Shown here in pieces: positions 1-11,300 of a stretch of 64,000 bases of DNA. The translations under genes and the position numbers were made by a program. The notes under the pieces were generated by a model, which was not told where the DNA came from, did no database searches, and was given only the letters and a program-made list of their open reading frames with translations. The DNA comes from Durusdinium trenchii (Eukaryota; Sar; Dinophyceae; Suessiales; Symbiodiniaceae). Position 1 is the first letter of the stretch; the number at the start of each line of letters is the position of its first letter. The stretch is taken from contig CAXAMN010022673.1 of assembly GCA_963970005.1 (NCBI GenBank), forward strand, positions 286,554 through 350,553, given 5' to 3'.

Positions 1-152
1 ACTGTCCAGATGAAACCCTTCAGGCCAATGTGTGAGGGCATACATTGGCAAGATCAAGATCTGGACGCCCATGTGTGAAGACATACACAGGCAAGCCAAA
101 GGTGAGCATTTGAATGAAATAGATCACTTTCTCGAAGATGCAGAAGGTCTCT

Positions 153-1085
153 TCAATGAAGCTTTGCAAAGGATGTGGAAGCCGAAGATCTCTTCACAGG
201 CAGAGAAGATGCTGATGATCCACGTGCATAGGCATGGCTAGCGGGTCTTTTCAATCCCTTTGATGCTGCAGCTGTTTTCTTGTGGCTTGAGTACGGATTC
301 AAGTGGCTAGTGTCCTGCTTGCGCACCATGATGTTGTGACGGCGAGCGTAGACCAAAACAAAGAATCTTTGTGTATCCGGTGCCATGTTGTTGAATGTGC
401 TGGCGTACCCGCGGAACCAAGAAAAGTCTGTTCAGAGATCGACGTGTTCAATCCTTTCAATCTCCGTTTCAGAGCAGGAAGCCGTTCAGGATGACCAGGA
501 CACTCATGAACATGGCCTTTGGCATGAAACTTGTCAACTGACCAGTGCTTGATACCTGACAATGCCTTGTCTTTGCGGGCTGCAGCAACAACGGAGCACG
601 CACGATCGTAGATCACCGCGTTGATGTTGGGATAATGCTGTAGGAGCTTCGTCAAAGATTCCAAAGCAACCTGGTGACCCTCTGGCTCAAACATCTCCAC
701 CACGGACAAAATCAACTGATTCTCGGGAGAACATATCATAAACCAGCCATTGTTGAAATACTTCACATGACCATTGCCCTTGGGTCGACCACCTCGTGCT
801 GGAGGTTCGCCCTCGCATCGGGTGGCTATTTTCTCATGTCCATCCAGAGAAACAGCAGAGACCTCCTTTTTTCTTTTGTGGAGCAAATGGAATTCAGCCA
901 CCAATCACGATAAGCATCCAAAGTAGAAGTTGTCAATGGACTGTCAACTTCGATCTGGCGAAGCTTTTGCATGAGCTCATTCTTAGCCACTTTAGACCAC
1001 ATGCAAGAAAACTCCTTCATCACAGTCAAAAGAAGACGGGCAGTACCATAGCTGTTCTTCCACCGTTCCTGATGATGCTCTTCTG
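153..1085 (-). pseudogene. Transposase-like pseudogene, two frameshifts
   Basis: Three reading-frame blocks follow one another on the minus strand and read as one protein. The first (about 1085-893) carries RWKNSYGTARLLLTVMKEF and DAYRDWW. The second (about 892-430) carries VSLDGHEKIATRC, VIYDRAC and VDKFHAKGHVHECPGHPERL. The third (about 427-153) carries VLVYARRHNIMV and ends in a basic, Ser/Ala-rich tail at a stop. The Asp-rich core followed by an H-x-K-G-H-x-H stretch resembles KDZ-like DDE transposases that are abundant in dinoflagellate genomes; that family call is from pattern memory. The break near 430 falls at a run of four T, so a one-base deletion is the simplest cause. The break near 893 is less clear. 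The upstream end is not defined, and no terminal inverted repeats were found. It is probably a dead copy. Confidence 0.55.
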
Positions 1086-1474
1086 CTTATTTTTTTTGGT
1101 CCCCCCCCCAGTCTACAAGATCAACTCTGTCTACAAACCATGAGTCTAGGTAACGGACCGGAGAGAGAAGCAATTCGAAACACATATTAGAAACATATTT
1201 ATTTATTACCTGCAGAAAACTGACATCCGCATAGAACTTTAAACTATAAAACATGTTTTCTATGGAAACAAAACATTTATTAAATTCATCTTACATGTCA
1301 GCAGGGGGTTACTGAAGTAATCGTTCCATGAAAAAAAAGTACAACAAAAACATGTGTTTTGATTTACCACCGTCAAACACACCCCAGCAAAAAACGACAC
1401 CTCCGAAAACCGCTGGGGAGCTTTGACCTGTTCGATCTGTTCGACCACCCGGTCCGTCCCGAGGCGCCGCTCAC

Positions 1475-1543
1475 CGAGAGCTTCACGACGGCATCGCCGG
1501 TGCCGTAGCGGTCCACGGCGTTGGGCAGGCAGATCAACTCCAC
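1475..1543 (-). CDS. Candidate 69-bp exon, unknown gene
   Basis: A stretch of 23 codons lies between an acceptor (CTCCAG) and a donor (GTGAGC) on the minus strand. It reads VELICLPNAVDRYGTGDAVV and three more residues, a balanced composition. No family was recognised and no partner exon was linked, so chance is possible. Confidence 0.25.
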
Positions 1544-2001
1544 CTGGAGCGGAGGACGAAGACGAGACGAGACGGGTAATCCGGAAGAGGAGGAGCAGGA
1601 CGAAGACGTGGTTGAAGTGGTTGGTACGTGGAGAGCGAGGAGATGATGGAAGATGGATTTATAAAGATCTTTTTGATCCTATTTTCTTTAGTTGTTCTTT
1701 GTTCGGGAGAAGGAAGTGGAGTTATAAAATGTGATAATGATATGGTAAATTTACTGTTTTTTCTTCGAAAGAAAATAATACAACAAATATCATAGTATCT
1801 GTAGGGCTCACCTGAAAACGTTATTGCTCTTCTCGAGTTGAATTTTCATCTGTGTTCCTTTTCATCTTCGGCCCAAAAGGTTGTCTCGATCCTTCTGATT
1901 GGAATCCTCTGATCCTACGATCAATCTGGTCATTCTTGGGATCTATAATGATCTATAGGACCATCAGTAGGACCATCCTCAGATGGATCAGTCCCTGGAG
2001 A

Positions 2002-2067
2002 GTCAGCCAGTCCCTCTCATTACCTTTTTGTTGAGTGATCCGACAGCCTGTCAGCCAGTCCCTCTCA
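2002..2067 (+). repeat. 18-bp direct repeat, period 48
   Basis: GTCAGCCAGTCCCTCTCA occurs exactly at 2002-2019 and again at 2050-2067. Function is unknown; it may be the residue of a local duplication. Confidence 0.6.
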
Positions 2068-2655
2068 CGGTGCGAAGGCCGTGAATCGACTTTGGGTGAT
2101 TTAATATGTGCCCTGTCCGTGGCATACGCCGAGCGGGCGATTTGTTTTTTTGGGGGAGCATCCATGTTGAATTTGGATGAATTTGGCAGTGGTGGTACAT
2201 CAGCGCTTGGAGTACGCGAGCTTATCGCGAGCTTATGGGGAAACACTCAACGTGAATGCCTGATGGAATATATCTTCAGGAGAAGGCCCGCACATGAGCC
2301 CCATCACGAGCACCTGACTGAAAACAAACCCAATGGACACCTATTAGTCTTAACATCAGCCAAACACCTGCAAGCCCAACTAGTTATGTCATGTCTAGTA
2401 TTGGATTCAGGAGCTTCCAAATGCTCTTTGAACGAGTCTAAATATCAATAACAGGGCCTGCCAACAGGTTCAACCAGAGGTGGTTTCTGGACACTAGACT
2501 CGTCACCCAGGAAACACAGGTAGCCTCTTGGAGGGCTCAGGTAGGTGGTTTTCAGGTTTGTTGGGTTTAGGGCTCTAAGAACCCCTGCCCAGACCACCCA
2601 TGTATAGAATCGTTAATTAGCTACATTGGGATCCTTTTCATGGGGGCTAAATGTA

Positions 2656-2684
2656 TAACTATTCCAGTCCCATGGATGGTCTGG
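2656..2684 (+). repeat. Dispersed repeat, copy 1
   Basis: A 29-bp sequence starting TAACTATTCCAGTCCCATGG is repeated exactly at 53184-53212, 50 kb away on the same strand. The second copy is followed 60 bp later by another dispersed segment (CCCTGGCACCCACCCC) that also occurs at 31138. Confidence 0.6.
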
Positions 2685-4636
2685 GCTGCTTCCCTGCTTC
2701 GAAGAACCACCGTCCAGCCGAACAAACGTCGCCACCCCGCGCCTCGTCACTCGTGCCGCGTGGCCGAAGTGTGCCCGTCCAAGCGACCAGTGGAAGGCGC
2801 GATCGGACCGCGGCGCGTCGCACGGCGAGCATGGGAAGCGCGCAAAAACGTGTGGCCAGGTCAAAGTGACTCGTGCTCAAATTCCAACTAATCCTTGCTA
2901 TGACAGTTCCAGGTAATCCTTAGCCAAGGTGTTGGTTGGTCCTCCAAGTCTGGTCAGCAAAGCGGTCCAATCTGTGGAAGAGACTTTTGGAACAACCCCC
3001 TTGGAGTAAAAACCGGTCCTACGGATCCAGGGCAGCTGGTGTTGACGGTCAGCTAGGGGGATATCTCACCATGAGATTGGACGCTCCCAAACCCTAATGC
3101 TTTCACACCAATGTGATCCATAGCACAGTCGCCTGGTCAGGGCCTGGTCATCGATCATGGTCACTTCGCTCTGTATGATGGGAGGTTTGAACACAAGATG
3201 CACGACATGTGCAACATGTCGATGGCACATGGCCTCTTTGAGCGGGGCTTTGACGTGAACATGATGGGTTGCAAGAGACTCCCTGGTAGATCCACAAACA
3301 AGTGTCTTCGCGATTCAGGATGTCCAGAACGTTTGGACCGTGCAATGCATCCTTGGTTGTCTATCGGAATCAGACTCTGAACTACCACCAGCTGGGGCCT
3401 CCAATAAATTATTTTTGCTCAGCAAGAACTCATCAATTGCTTGCACAAAGGCCGCCTATTTCAAGCATGTATAGAGTGAAAACCCCTGCATGTTCACGCT
3501 TACGTCAGCAATTTCTTTCCAGAAGAATGGTCAAACAGGTATTGGACACCACTGCATTTTTATGTCAGCAGTGTTTTTTCCGAATCAAGGCTTGCATGGC
3601 GCCACCTACTATAAGTATTCCAGTTGGTGCCCCATCACCACCAAAATGTATGGGTGTGCATTTAAGAGGCGACCCCCCCAACCAATGAATTCTGGCTTTT
3701 CCAGGGGGGTCGAAGTGGGAGGTCTTCCTATTTAATTGAAACACAGCCATTCTCAGTGCTCTGCGCGTGCTCGGCAGCGCTCTGCAAAACCCACAGGTCG
3801 GTCGAAATAGGGAGAACTTTCAGGGAATGACCCGCTCAAAGAAGGAAGATAGACCAAACCCCGGTGTCTCGGGTGTCTCCCTATTCAAAGGCCTCGCCCC
3901 ATCACACCCCGGCTGAGAAAGCAGGGCCTTTCTCTTTGGCATCTTTCTGCGGCTGAAAGCAGGGCCTCGGTGTACCCCGGAGAAACCGCATCCGACATGT
4001 CTTTGGTGGAGTGGGGTGGATGGGCGGAGGTCTTCAAGCTCCGTTTGGCCGCAAAGGTTTGGCCGCCATTGTTGGAACATAGAAGGATATCCATACGAAA
4101 CAGGGTGTAGTGGAGTGACGACAACCCAAGATCAACCAGTAGCTGGGCTGATTTCAGCGAGCGTTTGCGGGTTTTGGACACCGCCACCCGTTCTTTCCAG
4201 TGGAAAACGCATTGGGTTCTTCCGGATCCTCGGGTCTGGATTTCAGTCCCCATTCCGGTCAGTTTGACCGAAACTGGAAAGACCTGGAGTTGGTCATACA
4301 AGTTCACACTACTCAACGAGGTGTTCAGGACCAGGTTTGCTTTACTGGGTCAAACTGGACTTGTAGGGGTCTGTAGATGTCGGTCTGTAGGCAATAGACT
4401 CGCAAGGCACGGACCCTCCGAGGGGCCGTCGCGCGCGCGCCGTATGAACTGCACCTGCTACATGGCCGAAGCCCCACGGCCGGGTGGGTCGAATGTTGGA
4501 GTTGAGTGGAAGTCTTTCCTTTTTTTTAATGTTTTTTCACGCGCATGGTACTTTCCAATAGAAAACCTGCATTTTTTCGGAAACCAGTCTTTCATGGTTT
4601 GGGTGGTGTTCCTTTCAGTGGCAGCAGTGTGCCGAC

Positions 4637-4776
4637 CTTTTGATATCCTCACGTGCTTCTTGGCGTTTGCGCATCGCCTTGGCGATGGTACGAAAGAGAT
4701 TTTGTCCTCTTTTGCGATACCGAAATTGCCAGCTTTGCATGTAGGCCAGCTTAGCTGGGGTAATGACCTCCCCATA
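4637..4776 (-). CDS. Candidate exon, basic protein segment
   Basis: The minus-strand frame YGEVITPAKLAYMQSWQFRY, followed by a Lys/Arg-rich stretch ending AREDIK, is open up to an AAAAG donor followed by GTCGGC at 4636. The composition is protein-like and unlike the other two frames. An upstream stop or acceptor lies just before position 4776. No family was recognised. It lies downstream of the last recognised BCAT exon on the same strand but does not match that family. Confidence 0.3.
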
Positions 4777-5289
4777 GCATCAACCATGAAGGCCATTACC
4801 CCAGCCCCCCCCCCCCCCCCCCAGAGCCCGGTTCACCCCATAAAAAGCGTGTTGTCACCCCCAAAAAACACATACCTTCCACAACCTCCTCGAGGGACCC
4901 ATACCATAAACCAGCAGTATAGCCGCATAGGCAAAGGATTACATGACTCATAAGAGTTACCTCCTGAATTATACACTTCTTGATCATGTGTGTCTACTAA
5001 ACTTGTTACCTGGTGTGCACCCCTGAGTCCGAAACCGGCCGCCGCTGTTGGTGCAAAAAGCTGCTGGTCGGACTTGCTTGTTGGATATTGGACAAACTCA
5101 CCAGGCACAAGCTGCGCGGTCTTGCAAACTCTATCCTACCTTCACCAAACATACAGAATTCATGGAAAACCATGGAAAAACCCAATATGTTCGATTAAAA
5201 CCGACTCTGATATGATACTTAATGAATTCTTGGAGCCTCTGAATGCTGTATCTCTAATTCGTCTCTGCTTCGGCCTCAAATCTTGGGGC

Positions 5290-5313
5290 CCCTTGCGCGT
5301 AGTTCCCCGCGGC
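5290..5313 (-). CDS. BCAT: BCAT exon 11 (24 bp micro-exon)
   Basis: Encodes AAGNYAQG, the conserved segment right after the catalytic lysine. Acceptor CGCGCAG before GCCGCG. The donor is taken as GC (GCCCCA), but the frame stays open to 5254, so the 3' end is uncertain. Reading through upstream instead would put Gln in place of the catalytic Lys, which argues for the acceptor chosen. Confidence 0.68.
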
Positions 5314-8300
5314 CTGCGCGGCTTTCTCAGGTGGAGCTATGAAGCCCAATGCCAATGACCCAAGTCCTCCGTCTCCGAAGCACTTCTCCAGTCTCCACAC
5401 ACCAACTTGCAGACTTGTGTGAACGCTCCTCAGCCCATCCACTGGTGAGGAACTGATAGTGAGAGAAGCACTTCCGGTCTCCAGGAGCCAATCATGTACC
5501 ATGGTTTCTGCTTGGCCTTGTTGGTTCTTCCGAAACGAGTGGTCCTTTTCAGGAAGGAGCCGGGAGCCATCTCCGTGCAGTTCTGGATCGGATCGTTGGT
5601 CATTTGACTGCAGAATCTGGTCAACAAAAAGACACCCCAAAAAGGGTGTCTTTAAGGTCAGGACCTGAACAAATAAAACAATTGTGGCGGTGCTATTGCG
5701 GTACAGATAGAGACAAACAAACTGGATATGTATACAGTATATATTATATATATATCAGTCTATATATAATATACAATACATATATACGCTTTTTCTCAAG
5801 ACCTTTGCTTTGGCACATCATGAAGAACAACAGGTCTTCCCCAGTTCTTTGTCCTCGGATTTGTTGAAGGAACGGGACTAAAATAGAACAGATTCCCCAA
5901 ATGTTTGGGATTCACCCAGTTCGGAAAAAACAAAAACATGATCAAACATTCACTTTCACCCCTTAAGAAAAACAGCCGCTTTTTTTCTTGCCCTGACTTC
6001 TCGCGATGTGTTTGATCCTCCACGCAGCTTGAGGGCACGGGGCTCGAGCGAGCTGTTTGGGCCCAGGCAGCGAGCGGCCGGCCTTGACGTAGCCCACCCC
6101 TAAATCGGCCGCACGATGGTGGCCTGGGAGTATAGGGGCATGGGCCGGGCATGGCCCATGGGCATTGACATTTGCATTGCCTCCTTAGGGCTTGGGTGGA
6201 CTCTATTTTTTCCAGGGCTTAATAGTGGATGATGATGGTTCAGTTGCAGGCCTTGTTCAAAAATAGTGCTCATTATCTACTGACTGTTGCAGGTAAGAAC
6301 GGACAGACCCAACGTATGGCCTACACGGACGCCATGACTGAGCTAATGACTGTTGACTGGTCCAAGTAAACAGACTGCAGAAGATTGGCATAAAAGTACA
6401 GAACAATGCACAAGTTAAACATCACTATATGCATTTATGAATACTTCACCGTCTCAACTTCAATCAGTGAGGGTCCTCCATTCATTCATCTCTGTCAGCT
6501 TCGATTTATCAAAAACCATCAATCCTGCTCCAATATATGTCAAGCTTTTTGAGATGGGAGATGGAACTTACATGAACTTCCCATCCTCCTGACGTGGTTT
6601 CACTGTGGTCAGTCCCTATGCCTTCAGAGCAGCTACTTCTTCACCACTTGGATTGGCTGTCCCTGAAGAGGGACCAGAAAAACACATCTTTCCCAACAGT
6701 GGATTCACCCAGCTCGGTGGAGAAGAATCATCCACAAAACATCGGCAAAACCACTGGCAGCTGATCAGATTATCACTCGGCGGATGGAAGGAGGGCGCCC
6801 TGCAGATCTCCCCTTCCCTATCCATCTGAAGGTCTGAGATGCTCGTCTCCACTCGAAGTCGTGCTCCGCCGCCGGAGAAGTAGCTGGCGAGGCATCGCGC
6901 GACGGCGGAGCACGAAGAGGACGTCTTTCGCGCGCGTTCAGTGGGGACATGCGGGACAGATGAGCGCAACGCGTGAGGTGAGGTGAACATTGGGAAGGAT
7001 TCTTCAGGGTGGACAGTAGAGACATGTAGAGACCGGCATGCTCTTCCGTTAGGATCGTCCAAGTGCCTTCGAAGATGTTGAGTGATTCTGCCTCGTAAAA
7101 AAAAGACATAAACAAACATGAGCTCTGATTGAACACTTATGTGTGGCTCAACCGAGCCAGTGACCCCCCGCAAAATCAAAGAATTTTGATGGCCTCTGGA
7201 AGGCAGCAGTGGATCTGCCACTGGATTTCAGGTAGTTGATGGACCACATCGCATCCACAACTGACTCTCTCACAACTGACTCCCGACGCACATCGCCAGA
7301 ACATGCCCGTACAGGTGAGCCGAACACTTGCCACTGGTTCGCATCTCTCGGTGGGGTCTCCCCATCTCTCCCCAAAAGTTGTACAGGTGATCCACGTTTC
7401 CTGGGACAAACATGCCTTATTCTAACAAGGCTGTGGCCTTTTCCTGCTCAGTGTTTCCACATGTTTCCACTGGCCAGTGGTTCAAAAGACAAATCACTCC
7501 AAATAATCCATCTTCATTCGATCTTCAGTAAACTTTCACGGTCAATTCCTTGGCTTCCCTCGACCGAATTCCACCACCTTCATCCTGCCACCACCTTCAT
7601 TCCGTACCTGTAACTTCTGTGCGTCACCGTCCCACCCCATCCATCGGTTTGTCCCTCCAGGTCTCGGTCCCCTTTCCGGTTTGAAGGAAGATTCACCAGA
7701 AGGGGGATTGACCTAGGGAATATCACCTCACCAGCTTTCCATCGATTCCAGGTGACCCAAACCGGAGCCGGGACGGTGCCGATGTCCCGACGAGTCGAAC
7801 AACACCGTCGAGTCGAGCGAGGTCCGTGCCGCGTCCATCGTCCCGTCTCGCGGTGCCGCGTCCTGCCCACGGGTGCCACGTAGATCACGAAGGTGAACTC
7901 CGGACTCGGGCCTCGGGGCCGGAACAGGTGTGGTCAGGTGTGGCGAGGTGAAGGTGGCGAGGTGAAGGTGGGGAATGAAGGTGCCAAGTGAGGCGCCGAG
8001 TCGGATGGTTTCAGAGGGGAAGTTGGAAGGAAAATGGCAGTTCCCCCTGCAAAGCTGTGAAAGATCTTGGTGATTATGGAAGAACACAACAGAAGATTAG
8101 AGACACAAGGACTTTGATACAGTAGGCTTTTAAAGTGCCTACGGCCTACTGCCTACTTACGTGGGTTTGAGCAGTGAAAGATCTGACTTCAACCTCCAAG
8201 TTGCATGGGTGTTGGCCTGATGAAATGTTGGCAGGCAGTCTTCGTTTCACAGTTGGTCCTTCTGGTTATATATGAACAACTTGAACGCGTTGGTCCTAAA

Positions 8301-11300
8301 AACCCCTCCTGAGAGCTCACGAGAAATCTCATCAACCACTTCTCCCCATCACAAGCCCAAGCACATCTCCATCCTGGAGACCCCACGTGGAGTTCGCCAC
8401 CACCTTTTTGGGTTGTTTGGATTGAAAAGTAACATAACCCAGTGGGTCCCAGATGGTCCCACACGAGTACTAAAGAACCAGGGAAGAAGCGAACCGGTCA
8501 TATGGGTTTAGTCTTTGGAACCACTGGGACTCCCAGCTGTAGTATAGTGGGAACTGCCTGGATGGTTTTGGGTCACTATATGATAAACATCAAGTGATTG
8601 GGCACACTGAGACATGCAGCTGCCAGTGTCGGGTCCAGTCGTACCGAACCTCCTGAGGTTCGGTACGACATACGGATCCCGATCGGAATACTGTATATAC
8701 GATCAACATCTTCCCGTGCTCCTCCGAGTCGTCGGGCCTTTCTGAACATCGATGAGACCCCCAACAAGGGCTCCGAACGGCCCGGCCCTGGCCCATCTCC
8801 GAAAGTGATGAGACCCCCCCTGACACCCACTCCTGGCCCATCCTCCAGGCCCACGGTGGGCCAGAAGCCCCTAGGGAGAAATCAGTCGATGCTTCGTCCC
8901 CCGGCCCACGCCCAAGGCAGCGCCACCTCGGAGAGGAGGGGATCAGTTGGGATGCCGACAGGTCAAGGATGGTCAAGGACTGGACCTCATGAGATACTGG
9001 ATCCGGGTCATGCAAAACCCAGTACTCAATGAGGTCAAGCAGGATCAGGTTGAACTTGGCCCGACTGGACTTGTAGGAGGGGTGAAGTCTGGAAGTCGGG
9101 GCACACCAGTCACCTGCGGAGCCCCCCGTTCTTCGTGCGATCCGCACGAGGTGTCGCGGCTGCACCAATGGCAAAGCCGCAGGACTTTTGGGTGGGTGAG
9201 GATCAGAATCCCAAGTTTCACACAGCCTGTCAATATATTATATATATATTATGTAAGCCTTTCATCGTCCCAGTGCTTCCATTTGATCCAGTTAGGGCCA
9301 GAACCAGGTGTTGAAAAGACTGTATTGTAACTTGACCTTGGACCTAAGAAGGCGGCAACAAGAGACATTCAGCCCCAAAAACCACGAAAAACAAGGGGGG
9401 CAACAGCAGGAGTCTGGGTCAGAGTCTGAAAACCAGCACGTTCTGAGTTCTGAGGGCCTGGTGCGAAGATGTGCGAAACACACCATACCCATACGGCCCA
9501 TACAACAGTCTGTGATTTTCCAAAAGTGTTGACCAACCATCATACAATTTCTTTACGGTGAAAGTAACGTCTTTCCTCTTTTTCCTTTTCAATGTCACAT
9601 CGCAGTACAAAAGCCTCTGACAATTGTTGCAATTTCTATCAAGTCCCGATTGCAATCTCTTCTCGTTCGGGGTGGTGTTCCAACTCGCCCCTCGACCCAG
9701 ACGGTCCAAACACCGATCGTTCTGAGCATCCGGCTGCCCATCAACAGCGGACGGAGGTATAAAGAACCTTTGCCTGAAGAGCAAGGTAGAAACCACTTTG
9801 GGCGATGGTTTTCTCGGGTTTTTTCGTGTTTGTATATGCCCAAACCCACGCGCAACTAGATAGATGTCCAGTTTGGGTGTCATGATCTACTCCAGGCAAC
9901 ATATCAGAAACACCGTTTTTCGGACCTTTAAGGGAGGCCTAAGGGAGGAACACTATTTCACTGGGCAAGTGGAAATGTGTTGGCCAAAAGCACGTTGTCA
10001 AATGCCGGAACAAATACATCCCGGCCTTCAGGCGGGACCCAATCTGCATTCGCACCTGAGGGGACTGCAGACTTGGCAGCTTCAAGGAAAGCACATCGCA
10101 ACTTGCATTGTGTTTGCATGTGATCATACATGTACCTTAGACTGCCATAGACCAGACCTTTCTTGTGCATCATGGCTGGAAAAGACACATGCCTGCACAA
10201 ACTATGTCATGTAAGCAAATCAAAGCCCTCTCCAAAAAGAAAGTTGCTCCACATCTTGCGGAAAACATCGGAAAACATCGGTTAGTGCGACTAGCTCTTG
10301 GGACATAAATCTGTTCCATGTCTTTCGACCGAATCTGTCACGACCCAAGATTCAGAGACACTATCTAGAACCCCAAATCCACCGGCCTGCCAGCGTATCT
10401 TGTGGATGTTTTGGCACTTGTCTTCTTGTTTGCTGATGTTCACTCTTTGATTTTTCTTTCTGTGTGCACCACACCATTGGACACCATGGTGTACACCAAC
10501 CACCGTTTACATCAAACCGCGATTTACACAGACCACAATTAAGAGGAAACCACACCACGGTCTACACCAACCACAGTCTACACCAAACCGCGGTGTACAC
10601 CAACCACTGTATACACCACACAACGGTTTACACCAAACCGTGGTTTACACCAAACCGTGGTTTACACCAACCCCCGTGTACACCGCACCGCGGTTTACAT
10701 CAACCACCTCTTATACCAAACCCCGGATTACACCAACCCCCGTTTACACCGCACCACGGTGCCAACCAGCCACCGTTTACACAGAACCGCGGTTTACACC
10801 AACCTCCGTTGACACCAAACCACGGTTTACACCATCCACCGTTTATACCAAACCACAATCTGCACCAACCTCCGTCTACACTAATTAAACGTTAACCATG
10901 CGGTTTACATCAACCACCGCATACACCAAACCAAGCGGTTTACATCAACCACTGCTTACACCAAACCAAGCGGTTTACGCCAACCACCGTTTACGTCTAC
11001 ACCAACCAACCACCGTTTATACCGCACCACGGTCTACACCAACCCCCGTTAACGCCAAACCACGGTCTACACCCACCATGGTTTGCACCAAACCACGGTT
11101 TACACCAACCACTGTTTACACCAAACCACGGTCTACACCACCGTGTACACCAAACCTCGGTTACACCAAACACCGTTTACAGCAAACCACGGTTTACAAC
11201 TGTCTACTCACGGTGTACATCAACCACCGTTTACACCAACCAAGCGGTTTACACTACCATCGTTTACACCAAACCACGGTTTACACCAACAACCGCTTAC

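Larger units (their letters stand above)
1086..4636. other. Stretch without a supported gene
   Basis: Apart from the weak exon candidate at 1475-1543 and short repeats noted separately, open frames here are short, overlap in several frames and carry no recognisable motif. The GC-rich block at 2690-2880 is open in three frames at once, so no frame can be preferred. Confidence 0.5.

Noticed and set aside
2613..2891. GC-rich block open in several frames on both strands
   Set aside because: No frame is distinguishable by composition or motif, and splice sites are ambiguous.
4880..4915. Possible BCAT exon with LEEV before a GTATGT donor
   Set aside because: Only four residues match the family (EEVG), and no acceptor in phase was found.
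4165..4953. 262-codon plus-strand ORF
   Set aside because: Mixed composition without domain structure. It includes a C18 tract, and a more protein-like frame lies on the minus strand.
5322..5340. Loss of the BCAT catalytic lysine (Gln in EKAAQAAGNYA)
   Set aside because: This comes from reading upstream of the exon 11 acceptor. With the acceptor at CGCGCAG the lysine comes from exon 10 and the site is intact.
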